Shown: in pieces, positions 1-7,899 of the stretch
Layout: every line of letters begins with the position of its first letter
Position numbering within the stretch: position 1 is the first letter of the stretch
Assembly (NCBI RefSeq): GCF_001425445.1
Contig: NZ_LMQU01000001.1
Coordinates: forward strand, 249,221-313,220
DNA length: 64,000 bases
Origin: Devosia sp. Leaf420
Lineage (GTDB): Bacteria; Pseudomonadota; Alphaproteobacteria; Rhizobiales; Devosiaceae
Reading direction: 5' to 3'
The notes under the pieces: model-generated
What the model was told of the DNA's origin: nothing
Databases searched by the model: none
Seen by the model: the letters and a program-made list of their open reading frames with translations, nothing else
Translations under genes and position numbers: made by a program

Positions 1-910
1 TGCGGCGCTCGTCGTAGATGAGCCGCATCTCTTCGACGCAATCCTGCGGCCCGGTCAGCGCGGCAAGCGCGGCGTGCTGGCTGACCGAGGCGACCGAAAT
101 GGCGAAGGCGTGGTTGATCTCGGCCATGGCGACGATCAGTTCGCGCGGACCGGCAAAGTAGCCGATGCGCCAGCCGGTCATGGCATAGGCCTTGGAAAAG
201 CCGGAGAGGGTGATGGTACGCTCGCGCATGCCGGGCAGCGACGCTACGGGCTGGATGCGCTGATTGCCATAGGTCAGGCGCGCATAGATCTCGTCGGAAA
301 TCACGATCAGATCGTGCTCGATCGCGAGCTTGGCGATCTTTTCGACTTCATCGGGTGCGGTGACCGTGCCCGTGGGATTATTGGGGTTGATCAGCACCAG
401 CACCTTGGATTTTGGCGTGATGGCGGCTTTGACCATATCGGCGGTGAGCGTGAAGTTGGTCTCCATGCTCATGCGAATATTGACGACCGTAGCATCGGCG
501 AGTTCGGCGGCCTGCCCATAGGGATTGTAGCCCGGGCATGGCACCAGGATTTCGTCGCCGGGATTGAGCAGCGCGAGGGCAATGACGAACATCGCATGCT
601 GCCCGCCGGGGGTAACGACGATCTCGTCGATGGCGTAATCAGCACCGCCATAGGCCTTGATGTTTTCAGCGATTGCCGTGCGCAGTGCGGGGAGCCCGAG
701 GGGGTGACCGTAATGGGTTTCGCCACGGCCGAGGGCATCCTGGCCGGCCTTGACGATATGGGCCGGGGTATCGAGGTCGGGATCGCCACGGCCGAGCTTG
801 ATGACATCTTCCAAGCCAGCAGCGATGTCGGTCATCTTGGTGATGATATGCGCGTCCTTGAGCTTGACGCGATTGGCCAGACGGTTGGCGTGCAGGTCTG
901 ATGCTTGCAT
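1..910 (-). CDS. PLP-dependent class I/II aminotransferase, partial (3' end outside window)
   Basis: The gene is read leftwards from ATG at 910, with a GGGGAG ribosome-binding site just upstream, and runs off the left edge, so about 303 residues are visible. It is a fold-type I aminotransferase that would move an amino group between an amino acid and a 2-oxo acid in the cytoplasm. Visible landmarks are the NPNNPTG motif, the SDEIYA motif with the cofactor-binding Asp, and SGFSKAYAMTGWR with the Schiff-base lysine at about K240. It is clearly related to the aminotransferase at 7899-9080, with a very similar N-terminus (GRGDPD, TPAHIV) and active site. It lies 14 bases downstream of the M32 carboxypeptidase on the same strand, so the two are probably co-transcribed. 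Substrate is not predictable beyond aspartate or aromatic aminotransferase-like. Confidence 0.9.
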   Translation of the reverse strand, partial: MQASDLHANRLANRVKLKDAHIITKMTDIAAGLEDVIKLGRGDPDLDTPAHIVKAGQDALGRGETHYGHPLGLPALRTAIAENIKAYGGADYAIDEIVVTPGGQHAMFVIALALLNPGDEILVPCPGYNPYGQAAELADATVVNIRMSMETNFTLTADMVKAAITPKSKVLVLINPNNPTGTVTAPDEVEKIAKLAIEHDLIVISDEIYARLTYGNQRIQPVASLPGMRERTITLSGFSKAYAMTGWRIGYFAGPRELIVAMAEINHAFAISVASVSQHAALAALTGPQDCVEEMRLIYDERR

Positions 911-924
911 GTCGCTCCCCTCCC

Positions 925-2445
925 CTAAAGGCTGTAAAGTTCGGTGTATTTGCTGGTGAGGTGCGCGATATAGGGCTCGGGGTCGAGCCTGCGACCCGTC
1001 GCCTTGATCAGCAGCTCGTCGCGCATGTAGCGGCGCCCATGCTGGTGCACATTCTCGACCATATAGGCCCGGAGCGGCTCATAGTCGCCCGTCGCGAGAC
1101 CCGATGCGATGGTCGCGTCCTGCTTGGCGGTTTCGAACAACTGGCCGGCCATGACATTGCCGATCGTATAGTTGCAGAAGGTGCCAATCTGACCCGATGA
1201 CCAATGCACATCCTGCAGCACGCCATTGGCATCGTTAGGCACATCGAGGCCCAGATATTCCTTGATCTTGGCGTTCCAGGCCTCAGGCAGATCCTTGACC
1301 GCCAGCGAGCCATCGATCAGCGCGGCTTCGATATCGGTGCGCAGCATGACGTGGAAATCGTAGGTCAACTCGTCGGCTTCGACGCGGATGAAGCCCGGCT
1401 TGCAGCGATTGACGGCGCGGAAGAATTCTTCGGCCGTCACATCGGTTAGTTGCTCGGGGTAGAATTTCTGCGCCTCGGCAAAGTTGACCTGCCAGAATTC
1501 GCGGCTGCGGCCGACATGGTTTTCCCAGAGGCGGGATTGCGATTCATGGGCGCCGAAGCTGACGCCGCCCACCGCATAGAGCCCGACCAGATCGGTCGCA
1601 AAAGGTGTGCGCGTGTAAGCAGGGTCGACACCCTGTTCGTAGAGCGCATGTCCGGCCTCGTGCAGCGCACCGAAAAGGCTCGCCGCCATGTAATTGGGAT
1701 TGAAGCGAGTGGTGATGCGGACGTCATTGCGAGTGAACGACACTTCAAACGGATGCAGCGTCGTATCGAGGCGACCGCGGTTGAGATCGTAGCCGACCTT
1801 CTGCGCCATTTTCAGCGCGAAGGCGTGCTGCTGATCGACGGGATAATGGCGCTCAAGGAAATCGAAGCGCGGCTGGTCTTTTTCGCCGATGGCTTTCACC
1901 AAAGGGATCAGACCTTCGCGCAGACGGTCGAAAAGCGGCTTGAGCGTCGCGACCGTTTCGCCCGGCTCGAAGCGATACATCAGTGCATCATAGGGATGTT
2001 CGCTATAGCCGATGGCCTCAGCCATTTCGCGATTGAGCGCCACCGTCTGTTCTAGAATTGGCGCGAACTGACTGAAGTCGCTTTCGGCGCGCGCCTTCGC
2101 CCAGATGGCATGACCATTGGAGCCAAGCTCGGCGCGCTTGCGGGTCAGTTCGGCAGGAATGGCGAGGTGCCAGTCGATGGCTTCGCGTACCTGGGCGACC
2201 ATGACTTTTTCCACAGATCCGTCAGCCATGCCGGCGACTTCGGCTTCGGCCTTGTCGAGCTGGGAGCGCGTATTGGCCGAAACCAGGAGGTCGCGGGTCA
2301 AAACGGACAGCGTTGCCAACTGCTTGCCACGGGTTTCGTGACCGCCATGGGGCATCATGGTGCGCGAGTCCCAGCTCAGGATCGACTGGGCGTTGAGCAG
2401 GTCGTTCACCTGCCCCACAGTTTCCATAAGCTGCGCGTAACTCAT
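925..2445 (-). CDS. Carboxypeptidase Taq (peptidase family M32)
   Basis: The product has 506 residues, the normal length for the family. M32 carboxypeptidases are cytoplasmic zinc enzymes that remove C-terminal residues from peptides with broad specificity. The zinc-binding HEAGH motif sits at about residues 262-266 and is followed by the conserved ALYEQG stretch. The family's ESQSRLWEN segment lies further on and supplies the next metal ligand. There is no signal peptide. The start is ATG at 2445, with only a weak upstream AGG. The gene is divergent from the DUF4438 operon, and a perfect palindrome at 2544-2559 lies between them. With the M14 and M24 family members nearby it supports a peptide-degrading role for the region. 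Confidence 0.95.
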   Translation of the reverse strand: MSYAQLMETVGQVNDLLNAQSILSWDSRTMMPHGGHETRGKQLATLSVLTRDLLVSANTRSQLDKAEAEVAGMADGSVEKVMVAQVREAIDWHLAIPAELTRKRAELGSNGHAIWAKARAESDFSQFAPILEQTVALNREMAEAIGYSEHPYDALMYRFEPGETVATLKPLFDRLREGLIPLVKAIGEKDQPRFDFLERHYPVDQQHAFALKMAQKVGYDLNRGRLDTTLHPFEVSFTRNDVRITTRFNPNYMAASLFGALHEAGHALYEQGVDPAYTRTPFATDLVGLYAVGGVSFGAHESQSRLWENHVGRSREFWQVNFAEAQKFYPEQLTDVTAEEFFRAVNRCKPGFIRVEADELTYDFHVMLRTDIEAALIDGSLAVKDLPEAWNAKIKEYLGLDVPNDANGVLQDVHWSSGQIGTFCNYTIGNVMAGQLFETAKQDATIASGLATGDYEPLRAYMVENVHQHGRRYMRDELLIKATGRRLDPEPYIAHLTSKYTELYSL

Positions 2446-2543
2446 TGGCCTGACTATCTTTCTTGTTCAGTGCGGTTGTTTTTGCCGCTTTGTTGATCAG
2501 GTGCTTGACGACGCCCGATCCGTATGCACATTTGTCGTTTATC

Positions 2544-2559
2544 AGATTGTCGACAATCT
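2544..2559. promoter_or_regulatory. 16-bp perfect palindrome, candidate operator
   Basis: AGATTGTCGACAATCT is a perfect 16-bp inverted repeat in the divergent promoter region between the M32 carboxypeptidase and the 11-gene operon. Its GATTGT half-site resembles the candidate operators near 21.5 and 22.3 kb beside the GntR gene. Operators of this shape are usual for FCD/VanR-type GntR regulators. Which protein binds it is inferred, not shown. Confidence 0.5.
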
Positions 2560-2639
2560 AACGAGCTAATGTTGGACAGGGAATCTGAAGGTTGTCAAGC
2601 GATGCAAACGAGGCGTCTGAAAATAGTGGAACCGCACAA

Positions 2640-3521
2640 ATGAGCAGTGATCTGGGGGGCCTCACCTCCAATGCCGACACCCTCGTCGCCATGGCCGTGT
2701 GCGGCTATGTCAGCACGCCATCGCTGCGGCCGGGGCACTACACGCACTACCCCGACGGCAAGGGCGTGATCCTGCCCGGCATGTTCGGCGTGACCTACAA
2801 TGCCAGTGTCGGCGACAGGGCATTTGGCTGGGCGGGTGACCATGTCGAGCCCGGCGTTTCCATCGCCCATCCCGATGAAAAATCGGACATGGCGCTGCAT
2901 TACCTCAGCTGCGTCGGAAATGAAGCGACCGTCATGTCAGGCCTCGCCAAAGGCGCCAAGGGCACGGTGACGGGAGAGCACGCGAGGCTCCTCGTCGCCT
3001 TCCCCGATGAGGTGAATGACCTCCTCAACATCGGCGATCAAATCCAGATCGAGGCCCTGGGCCGCGGCATTTCGCTCAATGAATTCCCGCAGATCGAGTT
3101 CAAGAAAACCAGCCCCAAACTGCTCAACGCACTGCGCCTGACGCGCGCCGGCAATGGCGCCCTGAAACTCCCCGTCGCCATCGAACTCCCCATCGAAATC
3201 ATGGGCTCGGGCGCCGAGCTTAACTCCGAATATGTCGACCAGGACCTGATGAGCGGGGATCGCGCGCTGATGGCGGATCTGGGCATCGACCAGATGCGGT
3301 TGGGCGACATCATCGCCATCCGCCACGCCGACCATCACTTTGGCCGCTCCTATCGCGAGGGCGCCGTGTCCATCGCCATCTGCATTCACGGCGACTCCAT
3401 CATGACGGGCCACGGGCCAGGCATCATGACGCTGATGAGCTGCGCCACCGGCGGTATCGAGTTCGAGATCGACCCCACCGCGAACATTTCCAATTATTTC
3501 CGCATCGGAGCCGCCAAATGA
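2640..3521 (+). CDS. DUF4438 family protein, copy 1
   Basis: The product has 293 residues from ATG 2640. An in-frame TTG at 2592 would add 16 residues, but 2640 gives nearly the length of the adjacent paralogue and has a GTGGA upstream. I recognise the DUF4438 family by features shared with the next gene: VSVGDRAFGW, EPGVSI, GNEATVMSG, a GAKG-TVTG segment, GDQI, and a C-terminal HGPG-MT-M segment followed by DPTANI. There is no signal peptide or membrane segment, so it should be cytoplasmic. The family has no function known to me. It is the first gene of an 11-gene operon, so its job is probably tied to the amide and peptide hydrolases downstream. The stop overlaps the next start (ATGA). Confidence 0.85.
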   Translation: MSSDLGGLTSNADTLVAMAVCGYVSTPSLRPGHYTHYPDGKGVILPGMFGVTYNASVGDRAFGWAGDHVEPGVSIAHPDEKSDMALHYLSCVGNEATVMSGLAKGAKGTVTGEHARLLVAFPDEVNDLLNIGDQIQIEALGRGISLNEFPQIEFKKTSPKLLNALRLTRAGNGALKLPVAIELPIEIMGSGAELNSEYVDQDLMSGDRALMADLGIDQMRLGDIIAIRHADHHFGRSYREGAVSIAICIHGDSIMTGHGPGIMTLMSCATGGIEFEIDPTANISNYFRIGAAK

Positions 3522-4396
3522 CCGTGTCCTTCAACGAAGCCGATCTCGTTGCCGTTTCGGTTGGCGGCACCATCGCCCATCCTGGTTTTCCAGGCCTCCC
3601 CGCCGAGCCTTATCGCCTCGCGGCCGATGGCACGCCCTTCCTGCTGCCGGCCTGGGGCGGCATCGTCTACAATGTCTCGGTTGGCGATCGCGCCTTTGGC
3701 TGGGCGGCGGATTGCATCCACCCCGGCGTTTCGATCCGTGGCACGGACGACCTGAAAAACCGCGGTCTCAACGTCTTTGCCTGCCTCGGCAATACGGCGA
3801 CGGTGATGACCGGCCAGGCGCAGGGAGCGAAAGGCGTCGTGACCGGCAAGTCAGGTCGCTTCTCCGAGCAGGTGATCGTCCACTTCCCCAACGACGTCCG
3901 CAAGAAGATGGCGATCGGCGACCAGATCCTCGTCAAGTCCTACGGCACCGGCCTGTCCATCCACGGCCACGAAGCGATCAATTGCAAAGGCCTCTCGCCT
4001 GATCTGCTGAAGGCGCTGCCCAGCAAGGTCGAAGACGGCGTGCTCAAGTTCGGCGTCGTCGCCACAGTGCCGGCCTTTCTCGTCGGCGCCGGCGCGGGGC
4101 TGACGAGCGAAGGCGGAAGTCTTCATATGCAATCGACCGACAAAGCGGCGCTCAAGGAAGCTGGGCTTGATCAGCTCAAGCTGGGCGATGTCGTCGCCAT
4201 CGAAAATACCGACAGCCGCTACAATCACGGCTATCTGCGCGGCGCGATGAGCATCGGCATTGTCGGCCAGACCGATGGCCCGCGCTCGGGCTACGGGCCC
4301 GGTATGACCGTGATCATGACGGCACCCAAGGGTGAACTCGGCTGTTACGTCGATCCATCGGCCAATATCGCCACGCTCCTAAAGCTTGAGGCTTAG
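3518..4396 (+). CDS. DUF4438 family protein, copy 2
   Basis: The product has 292 residues and is a diverged tandem paralogue of the preceding gene; the two share VSVGDRAFGWA, HPGVSI, the GAKG-VTG segment, GDQI, YGPGMTVIM and DPSANI. The ATG overlaps the upstream stop by four bases, which usually means translational coupling and suits subunits made in equal amounts. The aligned cores are of equal length, so neither copy looks decayed. A hetero-oligomer is a reasonable inference, but nothing in the sequence proves it. Function is unknown; cytoplasmic location is expected from the lack of a leader peptide. Confidence 0.85.
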   Translation: MTVSFNEADLVAVSVGGTIAHPGFPGLPAEPYRLAADGTPFLLPAWGGIVYNVSVGDRAFGWAADCIHPGVSIRGTDDLKNRGLNVFACLGNTATVMTGQAQGAKGVVTGKSGRFSEQVIVHFPNDVRKKMAIGDQILVKSYGTGLSIHGHEAINCKGLSPDLLKALPSKVEDGVLKFGVVATVPAFLVGAGAGLTSEGGSLHMQSTDKAALKEAGLDQLKLGDVVAIENTDSRYNHGYLRGAMSIGIVGQTDGPRSGYGPGMTVIMTAPKGELGCYVDPSANIATLLKLEA

Positions 4397-4399
4397 ACC

Positions 4400-5482
4400 G
4401 TGGCCATTTCCCTGACCAATGTCGACAAACCGAGCCTCGAACGGTTCATGGCCGAAGGCTTCGAGGCTCTGGGCCTTACCGCCGAAGACGCCAAGCTTTT
4501 TGCCGACGCACTGATTTTTTCCGAGCTGCGGTTTCACCCCGGCCACGGCCAAGGCGTCCGCCGCCTCCGCCGCTATCAGGAGCGCATCGGCGAAAAGCTC
4601 GTCGATCCGCGCGCCCAATTCGAAATCGTCAAACAGAGCCCTGCCCTTGCGCTCGTTGATGCCCACAACGGCATCGGCACCGTGGCCGCCGCCAAGGCCA
4701 TGAAGCTCGCGATCGAGAAAGCCAAGGTGTCCGGCATCGGCCAGGTGATCGTGCGCAATTCGACCCATTACGGCTCCTCGGCCGTCCACGCCTGCCAGGC
4801 CATGGAAGCGGGATGCATCGGCATCGCCTATACCAATGCCGGCCCCGAAATGGCCCCCTGGGGCGCCCGCGAAGGCGCCGTCGGCACCAATCCATGGGGC
4901 ATCGCTGCCCCGACCAATCTCGGCTTTCCCGCCGTCATGGATTTTGCTCTGACTACCGCCGGCAAGGGCATGATGCAGTGGCATTCGCGCGAGGGCAAAA
5001 AGATGCCGCTCGACTGGGCCCTGACACCTGCGGGCGAAGTCACCGACGATCCCGATGCTGCAATGAAGGGCCCCCTCCTCGCGATCGGCGAATACAAAGG
5101 CTATGGCCTTGCCTTCATGACTGACGTTTTGACCGGCGTGATCGGCGGCGGCGGCTTTGGCCTTACGCCCTATGCCGACCCGGCCGAACTCGATGTCTCG
5201 CACAGCCTCACGGCCATCGATATCGAATGGTTCATGCCGCTCGACGAGTTCAAGGCGCGCATGGGCGAATTCGCCCAAATGGTCAAATCACGCCAGACCC
5301 GCCCCGGCTTTTCCGAGGTCCTCATCCCGGGCGAGCAGGAAGCGCGCCGCGTCGCCAGGAAATCCCAGGCCGGTGTTCCACTCGACGATGAAGTGCTCGC
5401 CGATCTCGTCGCTCTCGGCAAGGAACTCGGCCTCAAATCCGAAATCCAGGCGATTGGCCCCTATAACGAGGCCCGGCTGTGA
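4400..5482 (+). CDS. Ldh family (malate/L-lactate/ureidoglycolate dehydrogenase-like) oxidoreductase
   Basis: The product has 360 residues from a GTG start three bases after the DUF4438 stop. It belongs to the Ldh_2 superfamily of NAD(P)-dependent dehydrogenases that act on 2-hydroxy acids, ureidoglycolate or cyclic imino acids such as delta1-piperideine-2-carboxylate. Visible landmarks are RFHPGHGQGVRRL near residue 45, the RNSTHYGSS stretch with the conserved catalytic His at about H123, GTNPWGIAAP, and the GYGLAFMTDVL segment. Length matches the family. In an operon full of amidohydrolases, either ureidoglycolate-type chemistry or reduction of a cyclic imine from proline- or lysine-like compounds would fit, but this is inference. 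Confidence 0.9.
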   Translation: MAISLTNVDKPSLERFMAEGFEALGLTAEDAKLFADALIFSELRFHPGHGQGVRRLRRYQERIGEKLVDPRAQFEIVKQSPALALVDAHNGIGTVAAAKAMKLAIEKAKVSGIGQVIVRNSTHYGSSAVHACQAMEAGCIGIAYTNAGPEMAPWGAREGAVGTNPWGIAAPTNLGFPAVMDFALTTAGKGMMQWHSREGKKMPLDWALTPAGEVTDDPDAAMKGPLLAIGEYKGYGLAFMTDVLTGVIGGGGFGLTPYADPAELDVSHSLTAIDIEWFMPLDEFKARMGEFAQMVKSRQTRPGFSEVLIPGEQEARRVARKSQAGVPLDDEVLADLVALGKELGLKSEIQAIGPYNEARL

Positions 5483-6660
5483 ACCTGCGGCCCCCCCCCG
5501 TTAAACCGGTCCAGCCGCTGGGCCAGGCCTTCCGGCAGGACGTGCAGGCCCGCCTGCGCGTCGCCGCCGAATGGCGTGGCGTTGATGGCGTGCTGTTGCT
5601 CTCGCCGGCCAATGTCTTTTATGCCTGCGGCTTCAACTTCTCGGTCAACGAGCGCCCAATCGGCCTCTACGTGCCCGTCGATGGACCAGTACTTCTGTTC
5701 GTGCCCTTGCTCGAACTTGAAAATGCCCAGCCGGTCGAAGGCGTCGAACTCGCGACATACGAAGAATTCCCCGGCCTCGTTCATCCGATCGCCTGGATGC
5801 TTTGCCAATCCAAGGCCCGGCGCATCGCTATCGACACGCTCGACGCACGCCTTCTCGCAACGCTCAATACCCTTGCCGACGCAATCGTCCTCGAAGACCT
5901 CGCTGCGCCGCTGCGCTTCATCAAAACGGCCGAAGAACTCGAACTCACCCGCATCGCCGCCGGCTACGCCGACCTCTGCCTCTTCCGCTTGGCCAGCGAA
6001 GCCGGCGCCATTATCCGCAATGGCGGCAGCGAACTCGACCTCCTCGCCGACAGCACCGGTTTTGCCCTCGCGGCCTTGAAGCGCGACTACGGCACCGCCT
6101 TTGCGGGCACCAAGCTCGGCATCTCCGCCTCGGTCCATTCGGGTCCGCGCGCTGCCCTGCCCCACGGCTCGACCAGCCATCGTGTTCCCGAATATGGCGA
6201 CACGATCATTTCCGGCATCGGCGCCAGCCTCGGCGGCTATCACGCCGAAAGTGGCATCACGCTCGTCGTCGGTGAAATGAGCGCTGACCAGCGCCATGTG
6301 ATGACAGCCATGGCCAACTGCAATGATGCCGCCGTTTCCGCGCTAAAGCCGGGTCAACGTTGCCAGGATGTTAACGAAGCCGCCCTCGATGCGCTCAAAT
6401 CGGCAGGCCTCGGCGACACGATCCGCCACCGCATCGGCCACGGCATGGGGCTCGAAGGCCACGAAGCGCCCTGGCTCGCGCCGGGCGATATGACCACCAT
6501 CGAAGCCGGCATGGTTTTCTCCAACGAGCCCGGCGTCTACCGCCCCGGCCGCGACGGCTACCGCACCATCAACACCATGATTGTCCACGACAATCACGTC
6601 GAAATCCCCTCGCGTCTGCTCGCGACCCTTCCCATTGACCAGCGCGTCATTCCGCTTTGA
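5479..6660 (+). CDS. M24 (creatinase/prolidase fold) protein lacking canonical metal ligands
   Basis: The product has 393 residues from GTG 5479, overlapping the previous stop (GTGA). An N-terminal creatinase-type domain (about 20-150) precedes a pita-bread catalytic domain (about 155-390). The HGMGLEGHE motif (H321) and SNEPGVY (E350) are present. At the other positions where M24 metallopeptidases bind metal, the first Asp is Gly246, the second Asp is Glu257, and the last Glu falls at Ile364. Such loss is known in metal-free family members: creatinase and the ectoine hydrolase DoeA/EutD. It is therefore probably not a classical Xaa-Pro peptidase but a hydrolase of a small amidine, ureide or cyclic amide, or a pseudoenzyme. 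The alignment of the last ligand is by eye. Confidence 0.85.
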   Translation: MNLRPPPVKPVQPLGQAFRQDVQARLRVAAEWRGVDGVLLLSPANVFYACGFNFSVNERPIGLYVPVDGPVLLFVPLLELENAQPVEGVELATYEEFPGLVHPIAWMLCQSKARRIAIDTLDARLLATLNTLADAIVLEDLAAPLRFIKTAEELELTRIAAGYADLCLFRLASEAGAIIRNGGSELDLLADSTGFALAALKRDYGTAFAGTKLGISASVHSGPRAALPHGSTSHRVPEYGDTIISGIGASLGGYHAESGITLVVGEMSADQRHVMTAMANCNDAAVSALKPGQRCQDVNEAALDALKSAGLGDTIRHRIGHGMGLEGHEAPWLAPGDMTTIEAGMVFSNEPGVYRPGRDGYRTINTMIVHDNHVEIPSRLLATLPIDQRVIPL

Positions 6661-6669
6661 GGACCTGAA

Positions 6670-7899
6670 ATGCCCGAACCCGCCTCCTGGCATTATACCA
6701 AGATCACCAAGCCCATGTTCGACCTCAAGCCGGTCGATCAGGTCTTGAAAGGCCGCATCATTACCGCGGTCGGCGACGAGATCATTGACGATGGCTTCGT
6801 CGAAATCCGTGGCGGCAAGATCACCCGCGTCGGCACGGCCGCAGAGCTCGGCAACACCGATCTTGCGGTCGTCGATACCGGCGGCAAGACCATTATGCCC
6901 GGCCTGATCCAGTCCCATGGCCACCTGTCCTGGGATGGTGTGCATGAGCTGTCTTTCCAGTCCATGTATGACAGCCCGGAAATCCGCGCCTATAAGGCCG
7001 CCGGAAACATGCTGAAATCGCTGCGCGCCGGCGTCACGCTGGTGCGCGATCTTGGCGTTCACAATGCCAATCTCTTTGCCAAGCAGGCCGTCGCCCAAGG
7101 TTTCTTCCCCGGCCCACGCCTTCTCGTATCGGGTGAATCGATCATCCAGACCGGTGGCCACACTTATTGGGTTTGTCGCGAAGCCTCTGGCGCAGATGAG
7201 ATGCGCCGCGCCGTGCGCGACCAGGTCAAGGGCGGCGCCGATCTCATCAAGATCATGGCCTGCCACGACACGCTCGAATTCACCGATGCCGAGCTTGAAG
7301 CCGTCATCGACGAGGCCCATCGCAACCGCCTGCCGGTCACGGCGCACGCCACCTATGACGCCTGCATTCGCCGCGTCGCCGAATTCGGCGTCGATTGCGT
7401 CGAGCATGGCGGCTCGATGAGCGACGAGACGATCCAGATACTCATCGACAAGAAAATCCCCATCGTCACGACCTTCTCGGCCCTCGTGATGCAGGCCAAG
7501 CCCGATATCGCCAAGGCATTCGGCATTCCCGAGTGGAAGGTGCTCGAACGCCAGAAAGCCGTCGGCGACAAGTCGCGCTTTGATGGGTTGGTGCGCGCCG
7601 CCAAGGCGGGTGTGCCGATCGTTTTCGGCACCGACGCCGGCAGCCCCGCGGTCGAGCACGATGTGATCGCGCCCGAACTCGCCTTCATGGTCGAGGTCGG
7701 CGTGTGCCCCAATAATCTCGACGCGCTGCGCGCCATCACCATTCGCGGCGCGCAACTTTCGAAAATGGACAAGAAGATTGGCACGGTCGAGGCAGGCAAA
7801 GAAGCCGATCTCATCGTCGTCGACGGAAAACCCGACGAGGATCTCTACGCGCTCGAACGCGTCGAGATGACCTTTATCGCCGGCAAGAGGATGCACTGA
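6670..7899 (+). CDS. Metal-dependent amidohydrolase (imidazolonepropionase/prolidase-like)
   Basis: The product has 409 residues. It is an amidohydrolase-superfamily TIM barrel with a complete binuclear set by position: H83 and H85 (SHGHLS), K194 for the bridging carbamate (LIKIMA), H226 (TAHATY), H246 (VEHGGS) and D322 (FGTDAG). An N-terminal beta-sandwich (KGRIITAVGDEII) and a C-terminal return (GTVEAGKEADLIVVDG) complete the fold. Closest recognisable relatives are imidazolonepropionase-like enzymes, including cytoplasmic Xaa-Pro dipeptidases of this superfamily. It should hydrolyse a C-N bond of a peptide or cyclic amide. It starts nine bases after the M24 stop and overlaps the aminotransferase by one base (TGATG). 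Confidence 0.9.
   Translation: MPEPASWHYTKITKPMFDLKPVDQVLKGRIITAVGDEIIDDGFVEIRGGKITRVGTAAELGNTDLAVVDTGGKTIMPGLIQSHGHLSWDGVHELSFQSMYDSPEIRAYKAAGNMLKSLRAGVTLVRDLGVHNANLFAKQAVAQGFFPGPRLLVSGESIIQTGGHTYWVCREASGADEMRRAVRDQVKGGADLIKIMACHDTLEFTDAELEAVIDEAHRNRLPVTAHATYDACIRRVAEFGVDCVEHGGSMSDETIQILIDKKIPIVTTFSALVMQAKPDIAKAFGIPEWKVLERQKAVGDKSRFDGLVRAAKAGVPIVFGTDAGSPAVEHDVIAPELAFMVEVGVCPNNLDALRAITIRGAQLSKMDKKIGTVEAGKEADLIVVDGKPDEDLYALERVEMTFIAGKRMH

Noticed and set aside
74..901. Long rightward open frame over the left-edge aminotransferase
   Set aside because: It is the complement of a gene with intact PLP motifs; its translation is rich in Gly, Asp and His as expected of a shadow of GC-rich coding sequence.
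6343..7896. 517-codon leftward open frame across the amidohydrolase gene
   Set aside because: The opposite strand encodes a complete amidohydrolase with all metal ligands; this frame has no recognisable motif.
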